Assembly (NCBI RefSeq): GCF_038397735.1
Contig: NZ_CP151635.1
Span: forward strand, 3,596,001 to 3,660,000
Direction: 5' to 3'
Source: Microbacterium sp. LWH13-1.2
GTDB taxonomy: Bacteria > Actinomycetota > Actinomycetes > Actinomycetales > Microbacteriaceae
DNA: 64,000 nt
Part shown: piece after piece, positions 42,955 to 50,137 of the stretch
How the letters are laid out: every line of letters starts with the position of its first letter
Position numbering within the stretch: the stretch's first letter is position 1
Position numbers and translations under genes: made by a program
The notes under the pieces: generated by a model
Seen by the model: the letters and a program-made list of their open reading frames with translations, nothing else
Told to the model about the DNA's origin: nothing
Databases searched by the model: none

Positions 42955-43830
42955 TCACCGCCAGACAGCCGTGCGTCGCAGCGCAGCGAAGGTGAGTGCC
43001 ACGACAGCGAGCGAGATCGCGCAGGTGACGAGCGCGACCGCGGCCGCTTCGGGACGAGATGCCAGCGAGACGCCCTGGAACAACCGGACGGCCAGCACGG
43101 GCAGAGGCTCGGGATAGGTGCGGCCGAGCAGCCAGGTCACTTCGTACGATCCGAGCGCGTAGACGAAGCTGATCGCCGCGCAGATGACGATGGTCGGCGC
43201 GGTCAAGGGTAGCAGGACGTGACGGAAGCGGCGCCACCGACCTGCCCCGAGCAGCGCGGCCGTCTCGTCGTAGGTGGCGATGCGGGTCGCGAGGGTGCCG
43301 GTGACCACGAGCGCGACGAACGCCGACTCCTTCCAGGCGAACTCGGCGATGGCCGCACCCCACAGGGGGCCGCCGACCCACGGCGCCCACACTTCGGGTG
43401 GGATGCCGAGCAGCCGCGGAAGCACTCCCGCGTCCGCGAGCAGGAGTCCGATGGTCGCGGCTCCGATGAGGTGAGGCACGGTCACGGTCGTCGCACCGAG
43501 GGCGGCGAGCAGTCGACTCCCTGCGCGTCCGGAGGCGATGACGACCGCGGCGCCGGTGCCGACGACGACCGCGATGACCGTCGACACCGCCGCGACGGCG
43601 ATCGACACCGCGGTCGCGGCCGCGAGGTCGTCGGGATGGGCGAGGAACGCGTCGACGCCGGGAGTCACGGGCCCGGCGACCGGCATCAGGCCGAGTGCCT
43701 GGAACACTGTCGCGCCGATCCCGCCGCCCACGACGAGCAGGATCACGGCGGCCGCAGGGAGCACCAGCAACGCGCCGCTCAGGAGCTGACGAGCGCTCCC
43801 GCGGCGGCGCGCCACCGGCGCGAAGCTCAT
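42955..43830 (-). CDS. ABC transporter permease (YnjC N-terminal-half-like)
   Basis: A 291-residue permease with six to seven hydrophobic segments, beginning with a basic MSFAPVARRRGSARQ. The EAA-like loop is TYDETAALLGAGRWRRFRHVLLP at about residues 188-210. It overlaps the SBP stop by 4 bp (ATGA). It pairs with the next gene to form the membrane channel. The pair replaces the fused YnjC of enterobacteria, which is the less common arrangement as far as I know. Confidence 0.88.
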   Translation of the reverse strand: MSFAPVARRRGSARQLLSGALLVLPAAAVILLVVGGGIGATVFQALGLMPVAGPVTPGVDAFLAHPDDLAAATAVSIAVAAVSTVIAVVVGTGAAVVIASGRAGSRLLAALGATTVTVPHLIGAATIGLLLADAGVLPRLLGIPPEVWAPWVGGPLWGAAIAEFAWKESAFVALVVTGTLATRIATYDETAALLGAGRWRRFRHVLLPLTAPTIVICAAISFVYALGSYEVTWLLGRTYPEPLPVLAVRLFQGVSLASRPEAAAVALVTCAISLAVVALTFAALRRTAVWR

Positions 43831-45068
43831 CGGCCGAGCACGCCGGTTCGCCAGCCCTCGTCGAGGGCGGGGACCCACTCTGCGGAGAGTTCGCCGTGCG
43901 CGTTCTCCGACAGCACCTCGTACCCGGGAACGACAGGCGATTCCGGGAGCGTGTCGAACAGGGCGCGGTCGGCATCCGAGAGGCCATCGATGTCGAGAAC
44001 CGTGAACTGTCCCCACACATCGGGCTGCGCCTTCGCCACCTGCTGCTCGACCGAGAGCGCGACGTTCGCGACGACCATCGCGCCCGCGATCGAGTCGGAG
44101 TTCGCGGGCAGTCCGAGGAAGCTCGCGTTGCCCACGGTGCCGTCCTCGAGAGGCAGCACAGTGGTTCCCGGCGGGTAGGTGCCGTCGGCCACGAGATCGG
44201 TGAGCGTCGCCGGCCCATACGTCATCGTGATGTCGATCTGCCGGTCGGCGAAGAGCTGTCCGAGCTCGGCCTCGTTCGCCGGGTAGGTGTCGCCGCCACG
44301 CCACAGACTCGGGGCCAGGTCATCGAGCCGCTCGTAGAGGGCAGGGCTCAGTTCGTCGAATGCCTCGTCCGAGTACGCCGCGGGCACCTCGTCGGCGCCG
44401 CCCGAGACGCTCGCCAGCACCTCGCGAACGAACACCGAGCCGGTGAAGTCCGGCGGGGCGGGGTAGGTGAAGCGTCCGGGATGGGCTTCGGCCCAGTCGA
44501 GCACCCCGGCGAGAGTCGTCGGCGGGTCGGGGATCGCCTCGGCGTTGTAGGCGAGCGTGAACTGCGCTTTGTGCCACGGGGCCTCGCAACCGTCGACGGG
44601 CGTGCCGAAGTCCGACTGCAGCAGCGGGTCTTCGGGATCGGTGGCAGCCATCGACGGCAGCAGGTCGGTCCAGCCGCACAGCCAGGCATCGGCCTCCTTG
44701 CCGGTGCGGAAGTTGTCGCCGTTGACCCAGATGAGGTCGACAGTGCCGTCTTCGCGGCCGGCCTGGATCTCGGTGAACACCCTGTTCAGTGCATCTCCCG
44801 TATCGGTCACGGGCACGCGCTCGAGCGTCACTCCGTACTCCGCCACGGCCGGGGCGAGGATGTCGTCGACATAGGCGTTGCCCTGGTCGTCGCCGCCGTA
44901 CATCCACAGCTGCACGGTCTGACCCTCGGCATCCTCGAGCACGGCATCCCAGTCGTCGTAGGTCGTCGACGCGCTGCTCTCGGGTGCCGCGCAGGCCGTG
45001 AGGGCGAGCAGCGGCACGGCGAGAGCGAGGGCTGCAGTTCTCCGAGGTCGTCGTGCGATGCTGCTCAT
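43827..45068 (-). CDS. YnjB-like ABC transporter substrate-binding lipoprotein
   Basis: A 413-residue binding protein. Signal: MSSIARRPRRTAALALAVPLLALTAC, with lipobox LTAC and Cys at about residue 26. The mature domain is of the YnjB/ThiB/iron type: TVQLWMYGGDDQGNAYVDDILAPAVAEYGVTL and GTVDLIWVNGDNFRTGKEADAWLCGWTDLL closely follow the YnjB pattern (VNGxNF). The ATG at 45068 has GAGGA 7 bp upstream; the frame upstream is a shadow of the divergent gene. The YnjB ligand is not established. It leads the operon SBP-permease-permease-ATPase. Confidence 0.9.
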   Translation of the reverse strand: MSSIARRPRRTAALALAVPLLALTACAAPESSASTTYDDWDAVLEDAEGQTVQLWMYGGDDQGNAYVDDILAPAVAEYGVTLERVPVTDTGDALNRVFTEIQAGREDGTVDLIWVNGDNFRTGKEADAWLCGWTDLLPSMAATDPEDPLLQSDFGTPVDGCEAPWHKAQFTLAYNAEAIPDPPTTLAGVLDWAEAHPGRFTYPAPPDFTGSVFVREVLASVSGGADEVPAAYSDEAFDELSPALYERLDDLAPSLWRGGDTYPANEAELGQLFADRQIDITMTYGPATLTDLVADGTYPPGTTVLPLEDGTVGNASFLGLPANSDSIAGAMVVANVALSVEQQVAKAQPDVWGQFTVLDIDGLSDADRALFDTLPESPVVPGYEVLSENAHGELSAEWVPALDEGWRTGVLGR

Positions 45069-45143
45069 CAGGGGTTCCTCGCTTCGGAATCGGTGTATCG
45101 GCATATCGCGCCGGGCTAGGGTATAGGAGTCGGGGAGGATGCT

Positions 45144-45863
45144 GTGGACGCTGGTGATTCGCGTGTCAGAGACGCCCCCTCGAAGCGGTCGGCGATCGTC
45201 CGCCTCGTGCTTCTCCTTCTGTTCGTCGCCCTCGTCGGAACGGTTGGGTATTTCCTCGCTCCGAGCGATATCGACGTGGTCAGAGAGTGGGCCGCAGGCC
45301 TCGGACCGGGCGGCGCGCTGCTCTTCGTGGCGGGGTATGCCGCCCTCACACTGACACCCGTGCCGAAGAATCTGCTCACGATCGCGGCGGGTCTCGTGTG
45401 GGGCTTCTGGCTCGCGCTCGTGCTCGTCTACGTCGGAGCCCTTCTGGGCGCCGCCGCATCGTTCGTGATCGGTCGAGCGCTCGGCAGGGAAGCCGTCGAG
45501 CGGCTCACCGGAGCTCGGGTCGCGCGCCTCGACGCCGCGCTGGCGCACCGCGGATTCCTCGCGGTGCTCGGGGCGCGGCTGGTGCCGATCATCCCGTTCA
45601 CGCTCATCAACTACGGCGCCGGCCTGACGGCGGTGCGACGCCGCGACTACGCGCTGGGCACGGCCATCGGCATCCTGCCCGGGTCTGCCGCCTACGTGGC
45701 GCTGGGCGCGTTCGGGCTCGAGCTCGGGCCGCCCTTCTGGGTGGCGGTGGCCGTGCTGGGTGTGCTCATCCTCGGCGGCGTCGTGACAGCGGCGATCCTG
45801 CGCCGCCGGAACGGCGACCGCTCGTCGTCGGCGCAGAAGGCCGAAGGCGGTCTCGATGCTTGA
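45144..45863 (+). CDS. TVP38/TMEM64 (VTT/DedA-like) membrane protein
   Basis: A 239-residue integral membrane protein. The VTT domain spans about residues 50-200, with the hallmarks LTPVPKNLLTIAAGLVWGFWLAL, GAAASFVIGRALGR and LGARLVPIIPFTLINYGAGLT (re-entrant loop motif with ARLxPxxPF) and GILPGSAAYVALG. Such proteins are lipid scramblase- or flippase-like. The GTG at 45144 has GGGGAGG upstream. It is divergent from the ABC operon and overlaps the CDP-alcohol phosphatidyltransferase start by 8 bp, suggesting a joint role in membrane-lipid chemistry. Confidence 0.88.
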   Translation: MDAGDSRVRDAPSKRSAIVRLVLLLLFVALVGTVGYFLAPSDIDVVREWAAGLGPGGALLFVAGYAALTLTPVPKNLLTIAAGLVWGFWLALVLVYVGALLGAAASFVIGRALGREAVERLTGARVARLDAALAHRGFLAVLGARLVPIIPFTLINYGAGLTAVRRRDYALGTAIGILPGSAAYVALGAFGLELGPPFWVAVAVLGVLILGGVVTAAILRRRNGDRSSSAQKAEGGLDA

Positions 45864-46497
45864 CCGTTCTCTGCGGGCCGTGCTCGCCAGACCACTGGAG
45901 GCGACAGCGGCGGCCCTGGACCGACCCGGGATCACGCCCGATCGGCTGACGGTGCTCGGGCTCGTGCTCGGCGTCGCTTCCGCTGTGACGGCAGGATTCC
46001 AGCTGTGGGGGGCCGCTCTCGTGCTGTGGCTCGTCTCCCGCATCGCCGACGGGCTCGACGGGACCCTCGCCCGACGTCGCGGACGGTTGGCGGAGTCGCA
46101 GGGGCGGGAGTCCGCGCCCTCGCATGCGGGCGGATTCCTCGACATCACCGCCGACTTCGTCGTCTACGGCGCCACGGTCGTCGGCGTCGCCTTCGGCGCC
46201 ACGTCGCAGTTCGACGCCCCGTGGTGGCCGTTCCTCGTCGTGCTCCTGGTCTATTACGTGAACGGCACGGCCTTCCTCGCCTTCTCCTCGATCGCCGAGC
46301 GCACTGGGCGCACGATCGACGACGGACGCTCACTGTCGTTCCTCGGCCGGATCGCCGAGGGCACCGAGACCATCGCGGTGCACGCGCTGTGGCTCATCCT
46401 GCCGTTCTGGGCATGGCAGATCGCGTTGCTGTGGGCGCTCTTCGTCGCCGTGAGCGCCGTGCAGCGCATCATCGTCGGCTATCGCAGCCTGCGCTGA
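45856..46497 (+). CDS. CDP-alcohol phosphatidyltransferase (YnjF-like)
   Basis: A 213-residue membrane enzyme with about six hydrophobic segments that transfers a phosphatidyl group from CDP-diacylglycerol to an alcohol. The active-site motif DGLDGTLAR ... GGFLDITAD follows DxxDGxxAR-n-GxxxDxxxD, but 18 residues, including AESQGRESAPSHA, separate AR from the Gly where eight or nine are usual. E. coli ynjF, downstream of ynjBCD, encodes the same family, which supports the Ynj-cluster reading. The acceptor alcohol is unknown. It overlaps the VTT gene by 8 bp. Confidence 0.87.
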   Translation: MLDRSLRAVLARPLEATAAALDRPGITPDRLTVLGLVLGVASAVTAGFQLWGAALVLWLVSRIADGLDGTLARRRGRLAESQGRESAPSHAGGFLDITADFVVYGATVVGVAFGATSQFDAPWWPFLVVLLVYYVNGTAFLAFSSIAERTGRTIDDGRSLSFLGRIAEGTETIAVHALWLILPFWAWQIALLWALFVAVSAVQRIIVGYRSLR

Positions 46498-46513
46498 GTC
46501 GGGTCGGGCAGGC

Positions 46514-48004
46514 TCAGGCGCGGCGGCGGTGGCGACGGGCGAGAAGGCGGATGCCCAATGCGACGAGCCCGCCGCGGAGGCCGCGCTGCGCCTCTTTCAC
46601 GACGGCGTTCCACCCGGCGTCGGAGTAGCTCGGGTAGGCGTGCATCGTCGTGGCCAGCGTGCGCACGTTCAGGCCGGTCTTCACCGCCACGGTGTACTCC
46701 GCGAGCGATTCGCCTGCCCGCGGCCCGACGATCGCGGCGCCGACGACCCGGCCTCGCCGATCGACCACGATGCTCGTGAAGCCGTCGGTGTGTCTGTCGG
46801 CGATCGCCCGATCGAGATGAGCGTGGGAATGCACGATCACACGCATCCCTCGTGCGCGAGCAGCATCCGGCGTGATGCCCACCGCCCCGACCTCGGGCGA
46901 GGTGAATGTGATGCGGGGAACGACATCGACGTCGGCCTTGCGGCCGAGCCCGAGCACCGCGTTCGTCGCGGCGACGCTGCCGTACATGCCGGCCGTGTGC
47001 GTGAATCTCGGCAGCGGGGTGACGTCGCCGGCGGCACGGATGCGGGGGTTCGACGTGCGCAGAGCGGAGTCGACGTCGACGGCTCCGTGTGGGTCGAGCC
47101 GCACAGCCGCTGCCGGCAACCCCAGACCCGCGGCTTCGACGCGACGCCCGAGAGCGGCGAGCGCTCGATCGAATGCGACCTGCGTGCCGTCGCTCAGTGT
47201 CGCGGTTCCTGACGGGGAGGGATCATCGTCGGAGCCGGGGGACTCGAAGGCGCGCACGGTCGTGCCGAGACGCACGTCGACGCCGTCCGCGCGCAGGGCG
47301 GCGAGGATGACAGCGCTCGCCGCGGCATCCTCCTTCGGCAGCAGTCGATCGCCCCGGTGCACCAGCGTGACCGCGCTGCCGAGACGCGCCATCGCCTGCG
47401 CGAGCTCGCAGCCGATCGCGCCGCCGCCCTGCACGAGCAGACGCCGGGGCAGCTCGTCGAGGTCCCAGAACGTCTCGTTCGTGAGCACGTCTATTGCAGC
47501 CTCGCCCTCGACCGACGTGCGCACCGGCATGCTTCCCGCCGCGATCAGCGCGTCGCGGAAGCCGATGCGCTCGTCGTCGACGACGACGGATCGAGGGCCG
47601 TCGAACCGCGCGCGTCCGGTGAGGGTGTGCACGCCGTCCCGGTTCAGCGTCTCGGGGGAATCCACCGGCTCGATCTCGCGGATCGCGGAGTGCACGTGCC
47701 GCATGACCGCTGAGAAGTCGATGTCGACCTCGGTTGAGCGCACGCCCAGGTCCGTGCTGCTGCGTGCGGCGTGAGCGGCGGCGGCCGAGGCGATGAGCGC
47801 CTTCGACGGGACGCATCCGGTGTGCAGGCACTCTCCGCCGAAGCGGTGGGCCTCGATCAGCAGCACGCTCGCACCGAGCGCGACGGCGGTGCGGGCCCCG
47901 ACGAGCCCGGCGCTGCCGGCCCCGATGACGACCAGATCCCACGTGCGTGCGCCGGCTTCGCGGGCCGAGAGGGCACGCGCGGGTCTGCGAGAAGGAGTGC
48001 TCAT
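46514..48004 (-). CDS. pyridine nucleotide-disulfide oxidoreductase, MerA/Lpd-like
   Basis: A 496-residue FAD-dependent class I disulfide reductase. FAD site: DLVVIGAGSAGLVGA at residues 23-37. Redox-active disulfide: GGECLHTGCVPSKAL with Cys59 and Cys64. NAD(P)H site: RLLVQGGGAIGCELAQAM. Second FAD motif: IRAAGDVTPLPRFTHTA. C-terminal interface: TTMHAYPSYSDAGWNAV, with Tyr replacing the His-Pro pair that Lpd uses as base, and no vicinal C-terminal Cys as in MerA. So neither dihydrolipoyl nor mercuric activity is certain. It converges with the phosphatidyltransferase gene, 16 bp away. Confidence 0.88.
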   Translation of the reverse strand: MSTPSRRPARALSAREAGARTWDLVVIGAGSAGLVGARTAVALGASVLLIEAHRFGGECLHTGCVPSKALIASAAAAHAARSSTDLGVRSTEVDIDFSAVMRHVHSAIREIEPVDSPETLNRDGVHTLTGRARFDGPRSVVVDDERIGFRDALIAAGSMPVRTSVEGEAAIDVLTNETFWDLDELPRRLLVQGGGAIGCELAQAMARLGSAVTLVHRGDRLLPKEDAAASAVILAALRADGVDVRLGTTVRAFESPGSDDDPSPSGTATLSDGTQVAFDRALAALGRRVEAAGLGLPAAAVRLDPHGAVDVDSALRTSNPRIRAAGDVTPLPRFTHTAGMYGSVAATNAVLGLGRKADVDVVPRITFTSPEVGAVGITPDAARARGMRVIVHSHAHLDRAIADRHTDGFTSIVVDRRGRVVGAAIVGPRAGESLAEYTVAVKTGLNVRTLATTMHAYPSYSDAGWNAVVKEAQRGLRGGLVALGIRLLARRHRRRA

Positions 48005-48042
48005 GCCTGAAGCCTAGAGTGGACCCGGAGGCGGGAGGCCGG

Positions 48043-48726
48043 ATGGCTGCACTGATGCGGCGGTACAGCGCGGGTGCGCGCTGGTACGACGCGCTCTCGG
48101 GTGAGCGCCTGGTGTATCGGGCCGGGCGGCAGGCGGGGATCTCGCTGCTCGCGCCGGGATCCGGCGACGTCGTCATCGATCTCGGATGCGGGACCGGCCT
48201 GAACTTCGCACCCCTGCTCGCGGCGACGGGCCCGTCGGGCAGCGTGATCGGCATCGACCGCAGCCCCGAGATGCTCGACATGGCCCAGCGGCGGATCGAC
48301 CGGGAGGGGTGGGGAGACCGCGTTCGCCTGATCCGGACGGATGCCGCAGAGCTGCAACCGGAGACGGTGGCCCCGGCCGTCGCCGACCTGCGCGGCCCCG
48401 GTGACGGACGCGCGGATGCTCTGCTCGCGACGTACTCGCTCAGTGTGATCGCCGAGCGCGAGGAGGCGTGGCGTCGTGCGCGAGCGTGTCTGCGCCCCGG
48501 CGCGCGTGCGTGCGTCGTCGACATGCAGCCACCGCACGGCTTCTGGAGCGTGCTGTCACCATTGGCGCGGCTCGCGTGCGCGACCGGGGGAGCCGACATC
48601 GTGGCGCGACCATGGCGGATGCTCGAGCGAGATGCCGTCGATTCCTCGCCTGTGCGCCGGGTCGAGCGCAAGGGCGGTCATCTCGTCGCGGTCGTTGCGA
48701 CGGTCGACGGCGGTTCGCCGCTCTGA
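48043..48726 (+). CDS. class I SAM-dependent methyltransferase
   Basis: A 227-residue methyltransferase of the Methyltransf_11/25 type. Motif I is VVIDLGCGTGLNFAPLL at about residues 43-59, motif post-I VIGIDRSPEMLDMA, and LLATYSLSVIAEREEAWRRARACLRPGARACVVDM covers motifs II-III. ARWYDALSGERLVYR near the N-terminus resembles UbiE-like quinone or phospholipid methyltransferases, which would suit the lipid theme of the cluster. The ATG at 48043 has GGGAGG upstream. It is divergent from the flavoprotein gene and ends at a strong terminator. Confidence 0.87.
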   Translation: MAALMRRYSAGARWYDALSGERLVYRAGRQAGISLLAPGSGDVVIDLGCGTGLNFAPLLAATGPSGSVIGIDRSPEMLDMAQRRIDREGWGDRVRLIRTDAAELQPETVAPAVADLRGPGDGRADALLATYSLSVIAEREEAWRRARACLRPGARACVVDMQPPHGFWSVLSPLARLACATGGADIVARPWRMLERDAVDSSPVRRVERKGGHLVAVVATVDGGSPL

Positions 48727-48745
48727 CCTGACCGAGGGGTGACCG

Positions 48746-48782
48746 GAGCGCCGTGCGGTCGGTGCCCGACCGCACGGCGCTC
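48746..48782. terminator. bidirectional terminator, 17-bp perfect stem
   Basis: Arms 48746-48762 and 48766-48782 (core GAGCGCCGTGCGGTCGG) pair perfectly around a TGC loop. The hairpin sits between the convergent methyltransferase and alcohol dehydrogenase genes, five bases from the latter's stop. Confidence 0.85.
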
Positions 48783-48787
48783 GTGAG

Positions 48788-49834
48788 TCACGGGACGATG
48801 ACCGCGCGGCCGCGGATGCTGTTCGCGGCGAGGTCCTCGTACGCCTTCGGGCCGTCGTCGAGGGAGTAGGTCTCGGTCTGGACGTGGATCTTGCCGGCGC
48901 GAGCGAGGTCGAGCACCTCGATCAGCTCGGAGCGTGAGCCCCAGTACGGGATGCGCACGGCAGCGTCGTAGGCGATCGCACCGAAACCGAGACTCATCGT
49001 CCCGCCGCCGATGCCGACGATCGTGACGTCGGAGTCGAGCGCCGCCACGCTCTGCGCGAGGGCCATGGTCGGGTTGGCTCCGACGAAGTCGAACACCGCG
49101 TTCGCGCCGAGGCCGCCGGTGATCTCACGGATCTTCTCGGCGGCGGACGCGTCGCTGATCAGCACGTGATCGGCACCCACCTCGGTGGCGAGGGCGAGCT
49201 TGGTGTCGTTCACGTCGAGCGCGATGACGGTGGCGCCCGAGATCGCCTTCAGGATCTGGATGCCGACGTGGCCGAGGCCGCCGGTGCCGATGACCACCGC
49301 GAAGGTGCCTGCACCGAGCTTCGGGAGTGAGCGCTTGATCGCGTGGTACGGGGTGAGGCCGGCATCCGTCAGCGAGACGTTCTGCACGGGGTCGAGGTCG
49401 CCGAGCGGCACGAGGTGGCGGGCGTCGTCGACGATCATGTACTCCGCCATCGAGCCCTGGCTGCCGAGACCGGGAGGGCGGATGCCCTCAGCGGCGGCGT
49501 TCGTGCAGTAGTTCTCCATGCCCTGTGAGCAGTTGTGGCAGCGTCCGCAGCCCCACGGTCCGTAGACCGCGACGGCGTCTCCGACCTTCAGCGTCGAGTC
49601 GACGCCCTCACCGATCTCGTGCACGATGCCCGCGCCTTCATGACCGAGCGTCAGCGGCAGCGGGTAGCTCTGCTCGAGGTAGTCCTTCTCGGGGAGGCCC
49701 ATGACGTAGTCGTCGGAGTGGCAGACGCCGCCCGCTGTGACCTTGAGCAGAACCTGGCCCGGCCCCGGCTTCGGAATCGGGATGTCGACGACGACGGGGG
49801 GCTTGCCGATCTCGACGTAACGGAGAGCTTTCAT
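48788..49834 (-). CDS. zinc-dependent alcohol dehydrogenase, ADH-A type
   Basis: A 348-residue medium-chain dehydrogenase. Catalytic zinc: Cys38 and His65-Glu66 (LTLGHEGAG). Structural zinc: Cys96, Cys99, Cys102 and Cys110 (WGCGRCHNCSQGMENYC). Cofactor: VVIGTGGLGHVGIQ and an Asp in IALDVNDTKLA that favours NAD. The sequence closely resembles Rhodococcus ruber ADH-A (GSMAEYMIVDDARHLVPLGDLDP, LTDAGLTPYHAI), a secondary-alcohol dehydrogenase with broad substrate range. It is monocistronic with its own upstream region of about 300 bp shared with the Cmx-like gene. Confidence 0.92.
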   Translation of the reverse strand: MKALRYVEIGKPPVVVDIPIPKPGPGQVLLKVTAGGVCHSDDYVMGLPEKDYLEQSYPLPLTLGHEGAGIVHEIGEGVDSTLKVGDAVAVYGPWGCGRCHNCSQGMENYCTNAAAEGIRPPGLGSQGSMAEYMIVDDARHLVPLGDLDPVQNVSLTDAGLTPYHAIKRSLPKLGAGTFAVVIGTGGLGHVGIQILKAISGATVIALDVNDTKLALATEVGADHVLISDASAAEKIREITGGLGANAVFDFVGANPTMALAQSVAALDSDVTIVGIGGGTMSLGFGAIAYDAAVRIPYWGSRSELIEVLDLARAGKIHVQTETYSLDDGPKAYEDLAANSIRGRAVIVP

Positions 49835-49968
49835 GTGATTCTTCTTCCTGGCGCACGAGCGGTCTGCCGCGCGGTGCGGAAGGCGGGAGCGCTCGGAGCC
49901 GTCTCTCCAATTATCCGCCCGCAGGAAGAGGCGGCGTTTCGTCTCGTCGGCGATCCCGGCTACGGTGG

Positions 49969-49986
49969 TCGGGTGAGTTCACCCGA
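49969..49986. promoter_or_regulatory. perfect 18-bp palindrome in the adh-cmx gap
   Basis: TCGGGTGAGTTCACCCGA is a perfect 8-2-8 dyad in the 303-bp divergent gap between the alcohol dehydrogenase and the Cmx-like exporter. Its form suggests a TetR- or GntR-type operator, but no candidate regulator gene is adjacent. Nothing else with coding potential was seen in the gap, apart from the leader described next. Confidence 0.45.
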
Positions 49987-50081
49987 AGCATCCACTGTCG
50001 AGCTGCCGGCACGCCGGTAGCTCACCACCTCGACATCGCCCCATCTGAGCGGGCGCTCTCCGCGATCTCGATCGCGTCTGT

Positions 50082-50136
50082 GTGAGTTCCGATGTGCTGG
50101 TCCGCCGTGACCGTCGCACCTCATCGAAAGACTCAC
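50082..50136 (+). promoter_or_regulatory. possible translational attenuator ahead of the Cmx-like gene
   Basis: GTGAGTTCCGATG at 50082-50094 can pair with CATCGAAAGACTCAC at 50122-50136, with a small bulge, one base before the exporter ATG at 50138. An ATG at 50092 inside the left arm opens a small frame (MCWSAVTVAPHRKTH...) that runs across the stem into the gene in another frame. Ribosome stalling there could open the stem, as in drug-induced leaders of chloramphenicol exporters. This is an inference. Confidence 0.4.
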
Positions 50137-50137
50137 C

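Noticed and set aside
41008..45068. Thiamine (ThiBPQ) or iron (Fbp) importer
   Set aside because: The SBP pattern WVNGDNF and the linked YnjF-like gene fit YnjBCD better; the ligand is left open.
45069..45143. Possible TPP riboswitch ahead of the YnjB/ThiB-like operon
   Set aside because: The leader is only 75 bp to the divergent start and lacks the conserved CUGAGA element of the TPP switch.
43827..46148. 773-residue minus-strand frame ending in the YnjB-like protein
   Set aside because: The first 360 codons are antisense to the VTT and phosphatidyltransferase genes; signal peptide, SD and ATG at 45068 set the true start.
49835..50081. Truncated gene in the adh-cmx gap
   Set aside because: Frames are open but short and in conflict with the palindrome; no motif was found.
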